Assembly: GCA_000027065.2 (NCBI GenBank) | Contig: FN543093.2 | Location: forward strand, 686,074 to 750,073 | DNA length: 64,000 nt | Direction of reading: 5' to 3' | Source of the DNA: Cronobacter turicensis z3032 | GTDB taxonomy: Bacteria > Pseudomonadota > Gammaproteobacteria > Enterobacterales > Enterobacteriaceae | Part shown: in pieces, positions 41,780 to 53,180 of the stretch | Position numbering within the stretch: position 1 is the stretch's first letter | How the letters are laid out: each line of letters opens with the position of its first letter | Position numbers and translations under genes: made by a program | The notes under the pieces: generated by a model | What the model saw: only the letters and a program-made list of their open reading frames with translations | What the model was told of the DNA's origin: nothing | The model's database searches: none

Positions 41780-42145
41780 CTATCTTATCGCCCCTTTTCT
41801 CACCGTAAACTCATGAGTGACGTAGTGATGCGATGACGTATCAACCGATACGCTGTACGTTTTGCCATCGACAAAGTGAAACCCCTCCAGCGCCTGCGCG
41901 CAGCGATGCGCGTCCAGCATTAACGTGCTGTATGCCAGGTTTTTGTTATAAACATCTTTTTGCGCCTCGTAGCTCCATACCCTGACACGCAGGATCTTTT
42001 CCGGCGCAGGCACGATCTCTTCATCCACTGCAACGCAGAGCTGTTCATCGACGAGGTTAACCTGCGCAAGCAAAAAACGAACGCGATCTCCCAAGGGGCA
42101 GCCTGAGAGCAGAAATACAAAAAGGGGAATAACGGTTTTTTTCAT
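41780..42145 (-). CDS. small lipoprotein, T6SS-immunity-like
   Basis: A 121-residue lipoprotein on the opposite strand from its neighbours. The signal peptide MKKTVIPLFVFLLSGC ends in a clear lipobox, followed by PLGDRVRF and a beta-rich domain ending KTYSVSVDTSSHHYVTHEFTVRKG. The C-P-(L)-G-D-R start and size resemble small periplasmic lipoproteins that databases label as putative T6SS immunity proteins. That label is remembered, not verified. No effector gene is next to it. A hairpin with TCGCCCC/GGGGCGA arms overlaps its stop codon. Confidence 0.65.
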   Translation of the reverse strand: MKKTVIPLFVFLLSGCPLGDRVRFLLAQVNLVDEQLCVAVDEEIVPAPEKILRVRVWSYEAQKDVYNKNLAYSTLMLDAHRCAQALEGFHFVDGKTYSVSVDTSSHHYVTHEFTVRKGAIR

Positions 42146-42318
42146 AGAGGCAGTCCTGTGCCGGCGTCAATTAAGACACATTATGCCTGCCGGTAAGCCG
42201 TAGCAAACCTGTTAACTTTCATCACCGCCCAATATCCCTGCGGATTGTCCCTGTAAGCGCGCCCGTTAACTGGCTACACTCATTGCATTCCCACGGTGGG
42301 CAGGACACAGGCAAGGTT

Positions 42319-42849
42319 ATGATTTTAATTATTTATGCGCACCCTTATCCGCATCACTCCCACGCCAACCGGCGGATGCTGGAGCATGTGCAGGGGCTGG
42401 ACGATGTCGAAGTGCGCTCGCTTTATCAGCGCTATCCCGATTTCAACATCAACGTGCCCGCCGAGCAGGAGGCGCTGGCGCGCGCCGATCTCATTGTCTG
42501 GCAGCATCCGATGCAGTGGTACAGCGTGCCGCCGCTTTTCAAACTCTGGATAGACAAAGTGTTATCGCACGGCTGGGCCTATGGCAAAGGCGGAACGGCG
42601 CTCAGAGGGAAAAGCGTGCTGTGGGCCGTGACGACCGGCGGCGATAAACACCATTTTGATACTGGCGACCATCCGGGTTTCGACGTCCTCGCGCAGCCAT
42701 TACAGGCGACCGCGCTCTATTGCGGCCTGAACTGGCTGGCGCCCTATGCGATGCACCGCACCTATGTCTGCGATGACGAAACGCTCGAAGGCAAAGCACG
42801 GGAATATCAGAAACGCTTAACCGACTGGCAGGAGCGTCATCATGGATAG
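42319..42849 (+). CDS. kefF: KefC ancillary quinone oxidoreductase KefF
   Basis: KefF is a flavodoxin-fold NAD(P)H:quinone oxidoreductase that binds and activates the KefC potassium efflux system. The 176 residues match the E. coli length from [17 protein letters not shown]. The FMN-binding segment [19 protein letters not shown] and the TTGG loop are present. The ATG at 42319 is used; an in-frame upstream extension from 42283 lacks support. It overlaps kefC by eight bases. Confidence 0.95.
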   Translation: MILIIYAHPYPHHSHANRRMLEHVQGLDDVEVRSLYQRYPDFNINVPAEQEALARADLIVWQHPMQWYSVPPLFKLWIDKVLSHGWAYGKGGTALRGKSVLWAVTTGGDKHHFDTGDHPGFDVLAQPLQATALYCGLNWLAPYAMHRTYVCDDETLEGKAREYQKRLTDWQERHHG

Positions 42850-44704
42850 TCATACGTTGATTCAGGCGCTGATCTACCTTGGGTCGGCCGCGCTCATTGT
42901 GCCTGTCGCGGTGCGTCTTGGGCTTGGCTCGGTGCTGGGATACCTGATTGCAGGCGGGCTGATTGGCCCGTGGGGATTGCGGCTGGTAACGGACGCGCAG
43001 GCTATCCTGCATTTCGCGGAGATAGGCGTGGTGCTGATGCTGTTTGTGATTGGCCTTGAGCTCGATCCGCAGCGACTATGGAAATTGCGCGCCTCGGTCT
43101 TCGGCGGCGGCGCGTTGCAGATGGGCGCGTGCGGCCTGTTGCTCGGCGGCTTTTGCGTGGCGCTCGGGCTGCGCTGGCAGGTGGCGCTGCTGATTGGCCT
43201 GACGCTCGCGCTCTCCTCCACGGCCATCGCCATGCAGGCGATGAACGAGCGTAACCTGACGGCGTCGCAAATGGGGCGCAGCGCCTTTGCCGTGCTGCTG
43301 TTCCAGGATATCGCCGCGATCCCGCTGGTGGCGATGATCCCGCTGCTGGCCGCGAGCGGCGAAGCGACAACCGCCAGTACATTTTTCCTCTCGGCGCTGA
43401 AAGTCGTCGGCGCGCTGGCGCTGGTGGTGTTGCTCGGACGTTTTGTGGCGCGACCGGCGCTGCGCTTTGTCGCGCGCTCCGGACTTCGCGAAGTCTTCAG
43501 CGCCGTGGCGCTGTTTCTGGTGTTCGGCTTCGGTCTGCTGCTGGAAGAGGCCGGGCTGTCGATGGCGATGGGCGCGTTTCTGGCGGGCGTGTTGCTGGCA
43601 AGCTCGGAATACCGCCACGCGCTGGAGAGCGATATCGAGCCGTTTAAAGGACTGCTGCTGGGCCTCTTTTTTATCGGCGTCGGGATGTCGATTGATTTCG
43701 GTACGCTGGTGGCGCATCCGCTGCGCGTGCTTACGCTCCTGTTCGGCTTTCTGATTATCAAAACCGTCACGCTGTGGCTTATCGCAAAACCGCTGAAGGT
43801 GCCGGGCCGCCAGCGGCGCTGGTTTGCTGTGCTGTTAGGGCAGGGGAGCGAATTCGCGTTCGTGATTTTCGGCGCGGCGCGCAGCGCCGAGGTGCTGGAT
43901 GCCGAATGGGCGAAGGCGCTGACGCTCGCGGTCGCGCTTTCGATGGCCGCGACGCCGCTGTTGCTGGTGTTGTTAACCCGCCTCGAGAAAGCGGGCCAGC
44001 AGCAGGCGCGTGAAGCCGATGAAATCGATGAAGAGCAGCCGCGGGTGATCATCGCGGGCTTTGGGCGCTTCGGGCAGATCGCCGGACGTTTGCTGCTCTC
44101 CAGCGGCGTGAAGATGGTGGTTCTCGATCACGATCCGGATCATATCGAAACGCTGCGCAAATTCGGCATGAAGGTGTTTTACGGCGACGCGACCCGTGTC
44201 GATCTGCTGGAATCGGCTGGGGTGGAGAAAGCCGAAGTGCTTATTAACGCCATTGACGATCCGCAGGCGAATTTACAGCTGACGGAGCTGGTGCAGACAC
44301 ACTTCCCGCAGGTGCGGATTATTGCCCGCGCCCGCGACGTCGATCACTACATTCGCCTGCGTCAGGCAGGTGTGGCGCAGCCGGAGCGTGAAACGTTCGA
44401 AGGCGCGCTGCGGGTAGGGCGTATGGCGCTGGAAGAACTGGGCATCGGCAGCTACGAAGCGCGCGAGCGCGCCGATCTGTTCCGCTGCTACAACCAGCAG
44501 ATGGTGGACGAAATGGCCGAGGGCGACAACGATACTACCGCGCGCGCCGCCACCTTCAAGCGCACCAGCGCGATGCTGACGGAGATCATCAGCGAAGACC
44601 GCGCGCATCTGTCGCTGATCCAGCGCCACGGCTGGCAGGGCACGCAGGAGGGCAAGCACACCGGCGATGCCGCCGACGAGCCGGAAGTGAAACCGCAGCC
44701 ATAA
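42842..44704 (+). CDS. kefC: glutathione-regulated K+/H+ antiporter KefC
   Basis: KefC is an inner-membrane K+ efflux system held closed by glutathione and opened by glutathione adducts, giving protection from electrophiles. The 620-residue product has an N-terminal CPA2 antiporter domain of about twelve helices. The regulatory loop [10 protein letters not shown] is at 259-268, including D264. A cytosolic RCK/TrkA-N domain starts near residue 400 ([18 protein letters not shown]). It is translationally coupled to kefF. Confidence 0.97.
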   Translation: MDSHTLIQALIYLGSAALIVPVAVRLGLGSVLGYLIAGGLIGPWGLRLVTDAQAILHFAEIGVVLMLFVIGLELDPQRLWKLRASVFGGGALQMGACGLLLGGFCVALGLRWQVALLIGLTLALSSTAIAMQAMNERNLTASQMGRSAFAVLLFQDIAAIPLVAMIPLLAASGEATTASTFFLSALKVVGALALVVLLGRFVARPALRFVARSGLREVFSAVALFLVFGFGLLLEEAGLSMAMGAFLAGVLLASSEYRHALESDIEPFKGLLLGLFFIGVGMSIDFGTLVAHPLRVLTLLFGFLIIKTVTLWLIAKPLKVPGRQRRWFAVLLGQGSEFAFVIFGAARSAEVLDAEWAKALTLAVALSMAATPLLLVLLTRLEKAGQQQAREADEIDEEQPRVIIAGFGRFGQIAGRLLLSSGVKMVVLDHDPDHIETLRKFGMKVFYGDATRVDLLESAGVEKAEVLINAIDDPQANLQLTELVQTHFPQVRIIARARDVDHYIRLRQAGVAQPERETFEGALRVGRMALEELGIGSYEARERADLFRCYNQQMVDEMAEGDNDTTARAATFKRTSAMLTEIISEDRAHLSLIQRHGWQGTQEGKHTGDAADEPEVKPQP

Positions 44705-44731
44705 AAAAACGCCCCGTCCGGGGCGTTTTCT
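44703..44731. terminator. bidirectional terminator kefC / RhtB-family gene
   Basis: AACGCCCCG and CGGGGCGTT (44708-44727) form a 9-bp stem with a minimal loop, with A-rich left and T-rich right flanks. It lies between convergent genes. Confidence 0.85.
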
Positions 44732-44755
44732 TTTGCGCAAAGGCAGGGCGCGGCG

Positions 44756-45370
44756 TTAGCTCAGCGCCACTTTGATGCCGAGCGCCAGCAGCATGCCGCC
44801 CAGCAGTTTATCGATCACCTTCTGCGCTTTGGTCAGGCCGCGGCGCACCGGCTGGCTCTGAATCAACAAGACCAGCAGCGGCCACCAGACCAGCGTCAGG
44901 GCGACAATAATGCCCGCGTACCAGAGTTTTTCCATCAGGCCGGAATTCACATTCAGCACCTGAGTGAACATCGCCAGAAAGAACAGCGTGGCTTTGGGGT
45001 TCAGTAGGTTGCAGAGATAGCCCTGAATAAACGCTTTTTTCAGCGAGGTGCTCTCCTGCGCCACGCCATCCAGCGCAAGACTGGTGGTGCCGCGCGCCAG
45101 CAGCGCATTAATGCCAAGCCAGACCAGATACGCCGCGCCGACATATTTCAGCGCGCCGAAAAGCCAGGGCGTCGTGGTGATGACCACAGCAATACCCGCC
45201 ACGCAGTAGGTCATGTGCGTCACGACGCCTGCGATAACGCCGGCAGCCGTCATCATCGCGGCGCTGCGCGGATAGCGCGCGGCGTTTTTGATAACCAGAA
45301 AGAAATCGGGGCCCGGCGACAGCATGCCCAGCGCCGCAATGGTGGCAACGAAAAGGGTGGTTTCCAGCAT
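44756..45370 (-). CDS. LysE/RhtB-family amino-acid exporter
   Basis: A 204-residue inner-membrane protein of the LysE/RhtB superfamily with about six hydrophobic segments and the N-terminal hallmark GMLSPGPDFFLVIKNA. NLLNPKATLFFLAMF is the second signature. Members export amino acids such as threonine, homoserine or leucine; the substrate here is unknown. The ATG at 45370 is chosen because GAGG lies seven bases before it; a TTG two codons upstream is less likely. It converges on kefC. Confidence 0.85.
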   Translation of the reverse strand: MLETTLFVATIAALGMLSPGPDFFLVIKNAARYPRSAAMMTAAGVIAGVVTHMTYCVAGIAVVITTTPWLFGALKYVGAAYLVWLGINALLARGTTSLALDGVAQESTSLKKAFIQGYLCNLLNPKATLFFLAMFTQVLNVNSGLMEKLWYAGIIVALTLVWWPLLVLLIQSQPVRRGLTKAQKVIDKLLGGMLLALGIKVALS

Positions 45371-45573
45371 GGTCAATCCTCACATCAACAAGCGCGCACT
45401 ATAAAGCATTCAGCGCGTTTTGACATCCGCCGCCGCAGGCGACACGGCGGCTTTACGCCGGTGTAAAGACGAAACGCGTTTGGTTTCAGTCGTATAACGC
45501 AGCGGCGAAAAAAGCTGCATCGTGCCCTGCACAGCAGAACAAAAAAAATTCTCTGCCTGGTTCGGGTCGCCAG

Positions 45574-45602
45574 TCGACTAAAGATTGCGCTTTCCGTATA
45601 GT
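45574..45602 (+). promoter_or_regulatory. sigma-70 promoter of folA
   Basis: TCGACT (45574-45579), a 17-bp spacer and TATAGT (45597-45602) end about 33 bp before the folA start. The rest of the 265-bp gap to the RhtB-family gene shows no gene. Confidence 0.6.
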
Positions 45603-45635
45603 GGCGGCAATTTTTTTATACCTGGGAAATTATCA

Positions 45636-46115
45636 ATGATCAGTCTGATTGCGGCTTTAGCGGTGGATCGCGTGATTGGTATGGAAAACGCCATGCCGTG
45701 GGACCTCCCTGCCGATCTCGCCTGGTTTAAACGTAACACGCTTAACAAACCGGTTATCATGGGTCGTCTGACCTGGGAATCGATCGGTCGCCCGTTGCCG
45801 GGCCGTAAAAATATCGTGCTCAGCAGCCGTCCGGGCGACGACGACCGCGTGGTGTGGGTGCGCTCTGTTGAGGAAGCCTTACAGGCCTGCGGCGATGCCG
45901 AAGAGGTCATGGTGATTGGCGGCGGTCGCGTTTACGAGCAGTTCCTGCCGCGCGCGCAGCGTCTTTATCTCACCCATATCGATGCCGAAGTGGAAGGCGA
46001 CACCCATTTCCCGGATTACGAGCCGGACGAGTGGCAGTCGGTGTTCAGCGAATTCCATGACGCCGATGAGAAGAACTCACACAGCTATTGTTTCGAGATC
46101 CTGGAGCGCCGTTAA
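45636..46115 (+). CDS. folA: dihydrofolate reductase
   Basis: FolA reduces dihydrofolate to tetrahydrofolate with NADPH and is the target of trimethoprim. The 159 residues equal the E. coli length, with [15 protein letters not shown] at the start, the Met20 loop ([14 protein letters not shown] with W22 and catalytic D27), [10 protein letters not shown] and [13 protein letters not shown]. The ATG at 45636 is used. No obvious resistance substitution is visible at D27 or W22; other positions were not checked systematically. Confidence 0.97.
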   Translation: MISLIAALAVDRVIGMENAMPWDLPADLAWFKRNTLNKPVIMGRLTWESIGRPLPGRKNIVLSSRPGDDDRVVWVRSVEEALQACGDAEEVMVIGGGRVYEQFLPRAQRLYLTHIDAEVEGDTHFPDYEPDEWQSVFSEFHDADEKNSHSYCFEILERR

Positions 46116-46140
46116 TTCGCGTTCAGGGTTGGTAGCGTTG

Positions 46141-46175
46141 AAAAAGCGGATGCGCATGGCGTGTCCGCTTTTTTT
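46141..46175 (+). terminator. terminator after folA
   Basis: AAAAAGCGGA (46141-46150) pairs with TCCGCTTTTT (46164-46173), enclosing a short imperfect inner stem, with a T-run at the end. Confidence 0.7.
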
Positions 46176-46189
46176 ATGGGTCTGCGACG

Positions 46190-46265
46190 GCGGGTGCGCG
46201 TTGCTTACCCGCCCTACGGGATGGTGGTGAGAAAAGGTAGGGTGGATAAGCGAAGCGCATCCACC
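46190..46265. repeat. pair of inverted REP-like units (BIME)
   Basis: Two head-to-head units lie in the convergent folA-apaH gap. One ends in TTACCCGCCCTAC (to 46217); the other begins GTAGGGTGGATAAGCG (from 46237) and ends GCATCCACC (46265). The shared GTAGGG...GATAAGCG layout identifies them as an enterobacterial REP pair. Confidence 0.7.
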
Positions 46266-46285
46266 TTTCTACAGAGAAAACCCGG

Positions 46286-47137
46286 TCAGGACGCGATTGC
46301 CGCTTTATCTTCGTCGCCGTCGGTCTGGCGATTAGAATGCTGCGTGAACACCGCTTTATCTTCCCAGCGCAGGCAGGTCAGCGTACCGCCCCAGCAGCAG
46401 CCGGTATCCAGACCGTAGATATTTTCCGGCGTGCCTTTGCCTTCCAGCGACGCCCAGTGACCGAAGACAATGGCGTACTCCTGCGCCACGGGGCCTGGGA
46501 TCGCGAACCACGGTTTCAGCGGCGCCGGCGCGCTTTCCGGGCTCTCTTTGCAATACATATCGAGCTGGCCGTTCGGGAAGCAATAACGCATTCGCGTCAA
46601 TGCGTTCGAAATAAAGCGCAGACGCGCAAGCCCCGTCAGTTCCGGCGACCAGTTGTTCGGCATATCGCCGTACATCGCATCAAGGAACAACGGGTAACTG
46701 TCGCTCGCCAGCACTGCCTCGACATCGCGCGCGCACGCCTGAGCGGTGGCGAGATCCCACTGCGGCGTAATGCCTGCGTGGGCCATCACCAGCTTTTTCT
46801 CTTCATCCACTTGTAACAGCGGCTGACGGCGCAGCCAGTTGAGAAGCTCGTCGGCATCCGGCGCTTCAAGCAGCGGCGTGACTCGGTCTTTCGGTTTATT
46901 GCGGCTGATGCCTGCGAAAACCGCCAGCAGATGCAGATCGTGGTTCCCCAGCACCATGCGGACGGAATCGCCGAGCGAACGCACGTAGCGCAGCACTTCC
47001 AGCGAGCCGGGACCGCGGGCCACCAGATCGCCGGTCAGCCACAGCGTATCCTGGCCTGGGGTAAAGTCGACCTGCTGTAACAGCGCGACCAGTTCATCGT
47101 AGCAACCATGAACGTCGCCAATCAGATATGTAGACAT
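46286..47137 (-). CDS. apaH: diadenosine tetraphosphatase
   Basis: ApaH symmetrically hydrolyses Ap4A to two ADP and also removes Np4 caps from RNA. The 283-residue metallophosphatase has the calcineurin-like motifs [10 protein letters not shown] (residues 7-16), [11 protein letters not shown] and [10 protein letters not shown], then [11 protein letters not shown] and FGHWASLEG. It is the last gene of the lptD-surA-pdxA-rsmA-apaG-apaH operon, four bases after apaG. Confidence 0.97.
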   Translation of the reverse strand: MSTYLIGDVHGCYDELVALLQQVDFTPGQDTLWLTGDLVARGPGSLEVLRYVRSLGDSVRMVLGNHDLHLLAVFAGISRNKPKDRVTPLLEAPDADELLNWLRRQPLLQVDEEKKLVMAHAGITPQWDLATAQACARDVEAVLASDSYPLFLDAMYGDMPNNWSPELTGLARLRFISNALTRMRYCFPNGQLDMYCKESPESAPAPLKPWFAIPGPVAQEYAIVFGHWASLEGKGTPENIYGLDTGCCWGGTLTCLRWEDKAVFTQHSNRQTDGDEDKAAIAS

Positions 47138-47141
47138 GGTA

Positions 47142-47519
47142 TTAATGGATCAGTGTGGGAACGGCGAGGCGGAAAACCGGGATATCAAGGTGAAAACCGT
47201 TGCCCTGATCGTCCACCATCTCGTAGTGGCCCTGCATCGTGCCGAACGGCGTTTCAATAACCGCGCCGCTGGTGTACTGGTATTCGCCGCCGGGCTGGAT
47301 GTGAGGCTGAACCCCTACCACGCCTTCACCCTGGACTTCGGTCTCTTTACCGTTGCCGTTGGTGATAAGCCAGTAGCGGCCCAGCAGCTGAACAGGCGTT
47401 CGCCCCAGGTTGCGGACAGTGACGGTATAGGCAAAGACGAAACGCTCATCTTCAGGTGAAGACTGGGCCTCGATATAAACACTTTGAACCTGTACGCAAA
47501 CGCGGGGTGAATCAACCAT
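47142..47519 (-). CDS. apaG: ApaG domain protein
   Basis: A 125-residue beta-sandwich protein of the ApaG/FxLD fold whose biochemical role in bacteria is unclear. The conserved core [22 protein letters not shown] and the end [22 protein letters not shown] match E. coli ApaG throughout, with the same length. It sits between rsmA (two-base gap) and apaH (four-base gap), so it is tightly coupled in the operon. Confidence 0.95.
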   Translation of the reverse strand: MVDSPRVCVQVQSVYIEAQSSPEDERFVFAYTVTVRNLGRTPVQLLGRYWLITNGNGKETEVQGEGVVGVQPHIQPGGEYQYTSGAVIETPFGTMQGHYEMVDDQGNGFHLDIPVFRLAVPTLIH

Positions 47520-47521
47520 GT

Positions 47522-48343
47522 TTAGCTCTCCTTCGAGGGCGGATTATCGGCTAAATAATTCGCCATCTGGCAATACTGCGCAACAGAAATATTCTCGGCG
47601 CGCATGGCCGGGTCGACGCCCAGCGAGACCAGCACGTCAGGGGTGAACACATTGCCGAGGCTGTTACGAATCGTTTTACGACGCTGGTTAAATGCTTCGG
47701 TGGTCAGACGGCTTAACAGACGCAGTTCTTTCACCGGATGCGGCGGCGTGGCGTGCGGCACAAGGCGTACCACGGCGGAATCCACTTTAGGCGGCGGCGT
47801 AAAGGCGGTAGGCGGCACTTCGAGCACCGGGATCACATTGCAGAAATACTGCGCCATCACGCTTAAGCGACCGTAAGCCTTGCTGTTCGGCCCCGCAACC
47901 AGACGGTTGACCACCTCTTTTTGCAGCATAAAGTGCATGTCGGCAATCGCATCAGTATAGCTAAAGAGGTGGAACATCAGCGGCGTCGAGATGTTGTACG
48001 GCAGGTTACCGAACACGCGCAGCGGCTGGCCCATCTTCTGAGACAGTTCGCCGAAATCCATGGTCATGGCGTCCTGCTGATAAATCGTCAGCTTCGGGCC
48101 AAGGAACGGATGCGTTTGCAGGCGCGCCGCGAGATCGCGGTCCAGCTCAATAACGGTGAGCTGGTCGAGACGTTCGCCGACCGGCTCGGTTAATGCGGCA
48201 AGGCCCGGGCCGATTTCTACCATCGCCTGGCCTTTTTGTGGATTAATTGCAGAGACGATGCTGTCTATAACGAACTGATCGTTAAGAAAGTTTTGCCCGA
48301 AGCGTTTGCGGGCTAAATGGCCCTGATGGACTCGATTATTCAT
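47522..48343 (-). CDS. rsmA: 16S rRNA dimethyladenosine transferase
   Basis: RsmA (KsgA) dimethylates A1518 and A1519 of 16S rRNA using S-adenosylmethionine, a late 30S assembly checkpoint. The 273-residue product shows FGQNFLND, the SAM motif [13 protein letters not shown], the catalytic [10 protein letters not shown] and the C-terminal helical domain with [17 protein letters not shown]. Its ATG overlaps the pdxA stop by four bases (ATGA). Confidence 0.97.
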   Translation of the reverse strand: MNNRVHQGHLARKRFGQNFLNDQFVIDSIVSAINPQKGQAMVEIGPGLAALTEPVGERLDQLTVIELDRDLAARLQTHPFLGPKLTIYQQDAMTMDFGELSQKMGQPLRVFGNLPYNISTPLMFHLFSYTDAIADMHFMLQKEVVNRLVAGPNSKAYGRLSVMAQYFCNVIPVLEVPPTAFTPPPKVDSAVVRLVPHATPPHPVKELRLLSRLTTEAFNQRRKTIRNSLGNVFTPDVLVSLGVDPAMRAENISVAQYCQMANYLADNPPSKES

Positions 48344-49335
48344 TGATTCTTACTGTTCACAATCATGCTGATAGCGAGATTAAGCGCCGTAATAAAACTG
48401 CCGACGCTGGCGTTTCCGGATCCTGCCAGCTCCAGCGCGGTGCCGTGATCGACCGACGTGCGGATAAAGGGCAGGCCGAGCGTAATGTTCACCGCGCGGC
48501 CAAATCCCTGGTATTTTAGCACGGGCAGGCCCTGATCGTGGTACATCGCCAGCACCGCATCGGCGTTTTCGAGGTATTTGGGCTGGAAAAGGGTATCGGC
48601 GGGGAGGGGACCGGTCAGGCGCATCCCTTTCGCGCGCATCGCTTCCAGCACGGGGATAATCGTGTCGATCTCCTCAGTGCCCATATGACCGCCTTCGCCT
48701 GCGTGCGGGTTCAGGCCGCAGACCAGCACATGCGGATGCGAGATACCGAATTTGCTTTGCAGGTCGTGGTGCAGCGTCGTGAGGATATGGCACAGGAGAT
48801 CAGGGGTAATGGCGTCAGCCACCGCTTTCAGCGGCAGATGCGTGGTCACCAGGGCGACCCGCAGCGCTTCGGTGGCGAGCATCATGACGACTTTTTCGCT
48901 ACCACTGCGCGCCTCAAAAAACTCGGTATGGCCGGTAAAGGGAATACCCGCGTCGTTGATGATCCCTTTGTGCACCGGGCCGGTCACCAGCGCGTCGAAT
49001 TCGCCGCAAAGACAGCCATCGCAGGCGCGCGCCAGCGTTTCCACGACATAAGCGCCGTTCGCCGCATCCAGTGTGCCTGGAACGACAGGGACTTTTAGCG
49101 TGACGGGCAGAAGCGTAAGCGTACCTGCCGCCTGAGGGGCGGCAGGTTTATCGGAAGAGAAGGGCAACAGCGTGAGCGGTAAGCCGAGCTGCGCCGCCCG
49201 CGCGGTGAGAAGCGCCGGGTCGGCGCAGACAACCAGTTGCGCAGGCCAGCTGTTCTGCGCCAGCGCGACGACCAGGTCGGGGCCAATCCCGGCGGGTTCG
49301 CCGGGCGTAATGACCACGCGGGGTGTTTTTACCAT
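48340..49335 (-). CDS. pdxA: 4-hydroxythreonine-4-phosphate dehydrogenase
   Basis: PdxA oxidises 4-phosphohydroxy-threonine in the DXP-dependent pyridoxal phosphate pathway. The 331-residue product starts [15 protein letters not shown] and contains the metal-binding histidines in GHTEFFE and [38 protein letters not shown] is the substrate loop. Its ATG shares one base with the surA stop (TGATG). It is co-transcribed with the outer-membrane assembly genes, as in E. coli. Confidence 0.96.
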   Translation of the reverse strand: MVKTPRVVITPGEPAGIGPDLVVALAQNSWPAQLVVCADPALLTARAAQLGLPLTLLPFSSDKPAAPQAAGTLTLLPVTLKVPVVPGTLDAANGAYVVETLARACDGCLCGEFDALVTGPVHKGIINDAGIPFTGHTEFFEARSGSEKVVMMLATEALRVALVTTHLPLKAVADAITPDLLCHILTTLHHDLQSKFGISHPHVLVCGLNPHAGEGGHMGTEEIDTIIPVLEAMRAKGMRLTGPLPADTLFQPKYLENADAVLAMYHDQGLPVLKYQGFGRAVNITLGLPFIRTSVDHGTALELAGSGNASVGSFITALNLAISMIVNSKNQ

Positions 49336-50621
49336 CAGTTGCTCAGAATTTTCACGTAAGCGCTGGCGCGTTGTTCCTGCATCCAGGTCGCCGCTTCTTC
49401 GGAGAATTTGCGGTTAAACAGCATGCGATAGGCGCGATCTTTCTGCGCCGCGTCGGTGCGGTCAGACTTACGGGTATCCAGCAATTCGATCAGGTGCCAG
49501 CCGAAGGAGGAGTGCACCGGCGTACTCATCTGGCCTTTGCTGAGATTCATCAGCGCATCGCGGAAGGCCGGATCGTAAATGTCCGCCGCCGCCCAGCCGA
49601 GGTCGCCGCCCTGGTTTGCGGAGCCCGGATCCTGAGAGAACTCACGCGCTGCCTGAGCAAACGTGGTTTTACCGCTCTTAATGTCCGCGGCGATCTCTTC
49701 AAGCTTCTGACGCGCCTGTTGATCGGTCATGATCGGCGACGGCTTCAGCAGAATGTGGCGCGCATGCACTTCGGTGACCGACACGGTCTGAGACTGGCCG
49801 CGCAGATCGTTAACTTTAATGATGTGGAAGCCGACGCCTGAACGAATCGGGCCAATCACGTCGCCTTTCTTCGCGGTGCTCAGCGCCTGAGCGAAGACGG
49901 AAGGCAGCTCCTGAATACGGCCCCAGCCCATCTGGCCGCCTTTCAGCGCCTGCTGATCAGCGGAATAGGTAATCGCAAGCTTACCGAAATCGCCGCCGTT
50001 ACGCGCCTGATCGATAATTGAGCGCGCCTGGGTTTCCGCCTCGCTCACCTGATCGGCCGTCGGGTTTTCCGGCAGCGGGATCAGAATGTGGCTCAGGTTC
50101 AGCTCGGTGCTGGCGTCGTTCTGGTTGCCGACCTGCTCGGCCAGCGTTTCCACTTCCTGCGGCAGGATCGTGACGCGGCGGCGCACTTCGTTATTGCGGA
50201 CTTCAGAGATAATCATCTCTTTGCGGATTTGGGCGCGATAGGTGTTGTAGTTCAGACCATCATAGGCCAGACGGCTACGCATCTGATCGAGCGTCATGTT
50301 GTTTTGTTTGGCGATGTTAGCGATGGCCTGATCGAGCTGGTCGTCGCTGATTTTTACGCCCATTTTCTGGCCCATCTGCAACATTATCTGATCCATGATC
50401 AGACGTTCCAGAATCTGATGACGCAGCGTGCTGTCATCCGGGAGCTGCTGGCCTGCCTGGTTTGCGTTAAGCTTTACCGATTGCATGAGGCCATCAACGT
50501 CACTTTCCAGTACCACGCCGTTGTTCACGACGGCTGCAACTTTATCGACAACCTGCGGAGCAGCGAAGCTGGTATTCACCACCAGGGTGATACCGAGAAG
50601 CAGCGTTTTCCAGTTCTTCAT
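49335..50621 (-). CDS. surA: periplasmic chaperone SurA
   Basis: SurA escorts unfolded outer-membrane proteins across the periplasm to the BAM complex. The 428-residue product has a 20-residue signal peptide ([20 protein letters not shown]), an N-terminal chaperone domain and two parvulin-type isomerase domains (around 170-275 and 280-380). A C-terminal helix ends KILSN. It lies 53 bp after lptD, one of its clients. Confidence 0.97.
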   Translation of the reverse strand: MKNWKTLLLGITLVVNTSFAAPQVVDKVAAVVNNGVVLESDVDGLMQSVKLNANQAGQQLPDDSTLRHQILERLIMDQIMLQMGQKMGVKISDDQLDQAIANIAKQNNMTLDQMRSRLAYDGLNYNTYRAQIRKEMIISEVRNNEVRRRVTILPQEVETLAEQVGNQNDASTELNLSHILIPLPENPTADQVSEAETQARSIIDQARNGGDFGKLAITYSADQQALKGGQMGWGRIQELPSVFAQALSTAKKGDVIGPIRSGVGFHIIKVNDLRGQSQTVSVTEVHARHILLKPSPIMTDQQARQKLEEIAADIKSGKTTFAQAAREFSQDPGSANQGGDLGWAAADIYDPAFRDALMNLSKGQMSTPVHSSFGWHLIELLDTRKSDRTDAAQKDRAYRMLFNRKFSEEAATWMQEQRASAYVKILSN

Positions 50622-50674
50622 ACCTTTTCCATTTCGTTTAACCGCAAAGCGGAGGATGTTTCAAAATCTGAGCA

Positions 50675-53038
50675 TTACATGGAGCGCTGATACGGCAGAA
50701 TATTCGAGCGCAGCATCTGCTGAGTGCCGAGGCCGTAGTTGGAACTCAGGCCGCGCAGCTCAATGTTGAAGCCAATGACCTCGTCGTATTTGCTCTTATC
50801 AGTATCCCAGCCGTTGAGTTTCCGCTCATAACCGACGCGGATAGCATAACAGCAAGAGTTGTACTGCACGCCGAGCATCTGATCGGCCGCTTCGTTGGCG
50901 TTGGTATCGTAGTAATACGCGCCCACCACCGACCAGCGATCCACAATCGGCCAGCTCGCCGTCATGCCCACCTGATTAATACCGTCTTTATACTGCTCTG
51001 CCGTGGAATACGAAGGCAGCGTCGCCTGGATATACTCCGGGCTTGCGTAACGGTAGTTCAGCTGCAACACGCGATCGTCATCGCGACGATATTCGATAAC
51101 GCCGTTGCCGGTGGCGACGTTCGCGAGACGCGCGTCATACTGCACGCCGCCGCGCAGGCCCCAGCGATCGCTGATGCGCCAGTACGTGTCGCCCGCCCAG
51201 ACCATCGAGCCCGTATCTTTATTCTTCTCCCAGTTAATATCGTCATCGCCGGTACGGGACTGGGTGAAGTAGTAGATTTGACCTACAGAAACGTTAAAAC
51301 GTTCAACGGAGGCGTCATCATAAATACGCGACGTGACGCCGGTCGTGACCTGGTTTGCTGAGGCGATACGGTCCAGGCCGCCGTAGGTACGGTCGCGGAA
51401 GAGGCCCGAGTAGTCGGACTGCAGCAGCGAGGAGTCGTAGTTATTAATGGAACTCTGATCGCGGTAGGGCACATAGAGATACTGCGCGCGCGGCTCCAGC
51501 GTCTGGGTAAAGCCGTCGCCGATAAGACCGGCGTCGCGCTCAAAGACCACCTTACCGTCGAGCTTAAACTGCGGCAGGACGCGATTCACGGAGTCTTCCA
51601 GATTGTTAGCCGCTTCGTTATTGCCGCCGCGGTACGCGCGATAGCGATCGAGATTATCCTGCTGATAGTGGGTCGCCAGCAGCTTCGCTTCGGCATTCAG
51701 GCTGCCCCAGTCGTTAGAGACCGGCAGGCTAATGGTCGGCTCAAGGTGCAGACGCGTGGCTTCCGGCAGGTTTTCGTTCACGTTGGTAAAGTGTACCGCC
51801 TGGGCATAGAGACGCGTGTCGAACGGCCCGACATCATTCTGGTAGAAGTTGACATCAAGCTGCGGCTCGGCGCGGTAAGAATCCCCGCGCGAGGTATCGA
51901 ACACCTGGAACTGGAGCGTCGAGAGCGTCGCGTCGAAGTTTTCGACCGCATAACCGACGCTGAAAAACTGTCTGGCGTAGCCGTCGGTGCTCGAGCCGTA
52001 TTTGGAGTTGAAATCGTTAAAGTAGCTCGTGTCGCTGACTTTGGTGTAGTTAACGTTAAAGCGCCACACCTGATCCATTACGCCGCCATGCTGCCAGTAA
52101 AACAGCCAGCGATGCTTGTCGCTCATCCCTGGATTTTCGTCCTGGTAGACGTTATCCGACGGCAGATAGTCGAACTCCATCAGGCCCATACCCGCCTGCG
52201 TCAGGTAGCGGAATTCGTTCTGCCACTGCACGTTGCCACGCTTATGCATATAGTGCGGCGTAATGGTGGCGTCGAAGTTCGGGGCGATGTTCCAGTAATA
52301 CGGTAACGAGAACTCGAAGTAGTTGGTTTTGCTGTATTGCGCGTTCGGGATCAGGAAGCCTGAGCGGCGCTTGTCGCCGACCGGCAGCTGTAAATAAGGG
52401 CTGTAGAACACCGGCACCGGGCCGAGTTTAAAGCGGGCATTCCAGATCTCGGCAACCTGCTCTTCGCGGTCGTGGATCACTTCGCTACCGACCACGCTCC
52501 AGGTATCCGAGCCCGGCAAACAGGAGGTAAAGGAGCCATTTTCCAGGATGGTGTAGCGGTTTTCGCCGCGCTGTTTCATCAGATCCGCTTTACCGCGGCC
52601 CTGACGGCCCACCATCTGGTAATCACCTTCCCAGACGTTGGTATCTTTCGTGTTTAAATTCGCCCACGCTTTAGGACCTTTCAGGATGACCTGATTGTCA
52701 TCATAGTGCACATTACCCAGGGCATCGACCGTGCGCACGGGCTCTGGCTGGCCTTCCGCTTGTTTCTGATGAAGCAGCACTTCATCCGCCTGCAGGCGAC
52801 CGTTACCTTGCTGAATATCCACATTACCGGTAAATACCGCATTGTCCGGGTAGTTACCTTTAGCGTGATCGGCGTTAATCGTCACCGGCAGCTGGTTGGT
52901 ATCGCCCTGCACCAGAGGACGATTATAGGTGGGTATGCCAAGCTTACATTGAGAAGCAAGATCGGCAGCCATGCCTTGTTGGCTGTAAAGGGCTGTGCCA
53001 ATCATGGTGGCCAGCAAGGTGGGAATACGTTTTTTCAT
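50675..53038 (-). CDS. lptD: LPS-assembly outer-membrane protein LptD
   Basis: LptD with LptE inserts lipopolysaccharide into the outer leaflet of the outer membrane. The 787-residue precursor has a 24-residue signal ([20 protein letters not shown], cleaved after QQGMA). A periplasmic OstA domain and a 26-strand barrel follow. The disulfide cysteines are visible: C31 (ASQC), a cysteine in [10 protein letters not shown] near 173 and the CC pair in [11 protein letters not shown]. The ATG at 53038 matches E. coli; upstream starts would only add a non-signal extension. Confidence 0.97.
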   Translation of the reverse strand: MKKRIPTLLATMIGTALYSQQGMAADLASQCKLGIPTYNRPLVQGDTNQLPVTINADHAKGNYPDNAVFTGNVDIQQGNGRLQADEVLLHQKQAEGQPEPVRTVDALGNVHYDDNQVILKGPKAWANLNTKDTNVWEGDYQMVGRQGRGKADLMKQRGENRYTILENGSFTSCLPGSDTWSVVGSEVIHDREEQVAEIWNARFKLGPVPVFYSPYLQLPVGDKRRSGFLIPNAQYSKTNYFEFSLPYYWNIAPNFDATITPHYMHKRGNVQWQNEFRYLTQAGMGLMEFDYLPSDNVYQDENPGMSDKHRWLFYWQHGGVMDQVWRFNVNYTKVSDTSYFNDFNSKYGSSTDGYARQFFSVGYAVENFDATLSTLQFQVFDTSRGDSYRAEPQLDVNFYQNDVGPFDTRLYAQAVHFTNVNENLPEATRLHLEPTISLPVSNDWGSLNAEAKLLATHYQQDNLDRYRAYRGGNNEAANNLEDSVNRVLPQFKLDGKVVFERDAGLIGDGFTQTLEPRAQYLYVPYRDQSSINNYDSSLLQSDYSGLFRDRTYGGLDRIASANQVTTGVTSRIYDDASVERFNVSVGQIYYFTQSRTGDDDINWEKNKDTGSMVWAGDTYWRISDRWGLRGGVQYDARLANVATGNGVIEYRRDDDRVLQLNYRYASPEYIQATLPSYSTAEQYKDGINQVGMTASWPIVDRWSVVGAYYYDTNANEAADQMLGVQYNSCCYAIRVGYERKLNGWDTDKSKYDEVIGFNIELRGLSSNYGLGTQQMLRSNILPYQRSM

Positions 53039-53151
53039 ACGAGTTATTCGTGGTTCCATCATCAATGGCTTCGCGTCGGCAAACGGTCAGAGACTAACTT
53101 ACTCATCACTACAGCGCCAGTGTTATCCTGTCTGCTTTTCTGCCTGCCGGT

Positions 53152-53180
53152 TAGGCACCGCTTTGAATGGCAGGTATGAT
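53152..53180 (+). promoter_or_regulatory. putative sigma-70 promoter of djlA
   Basis: TAGGCA (53152-53157), a 17-bp spacer and TATGAT (53175-53180) end 41 bp before djlA in the 183-bp divergent lptD-djlA gap. Confidence 0.4.
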
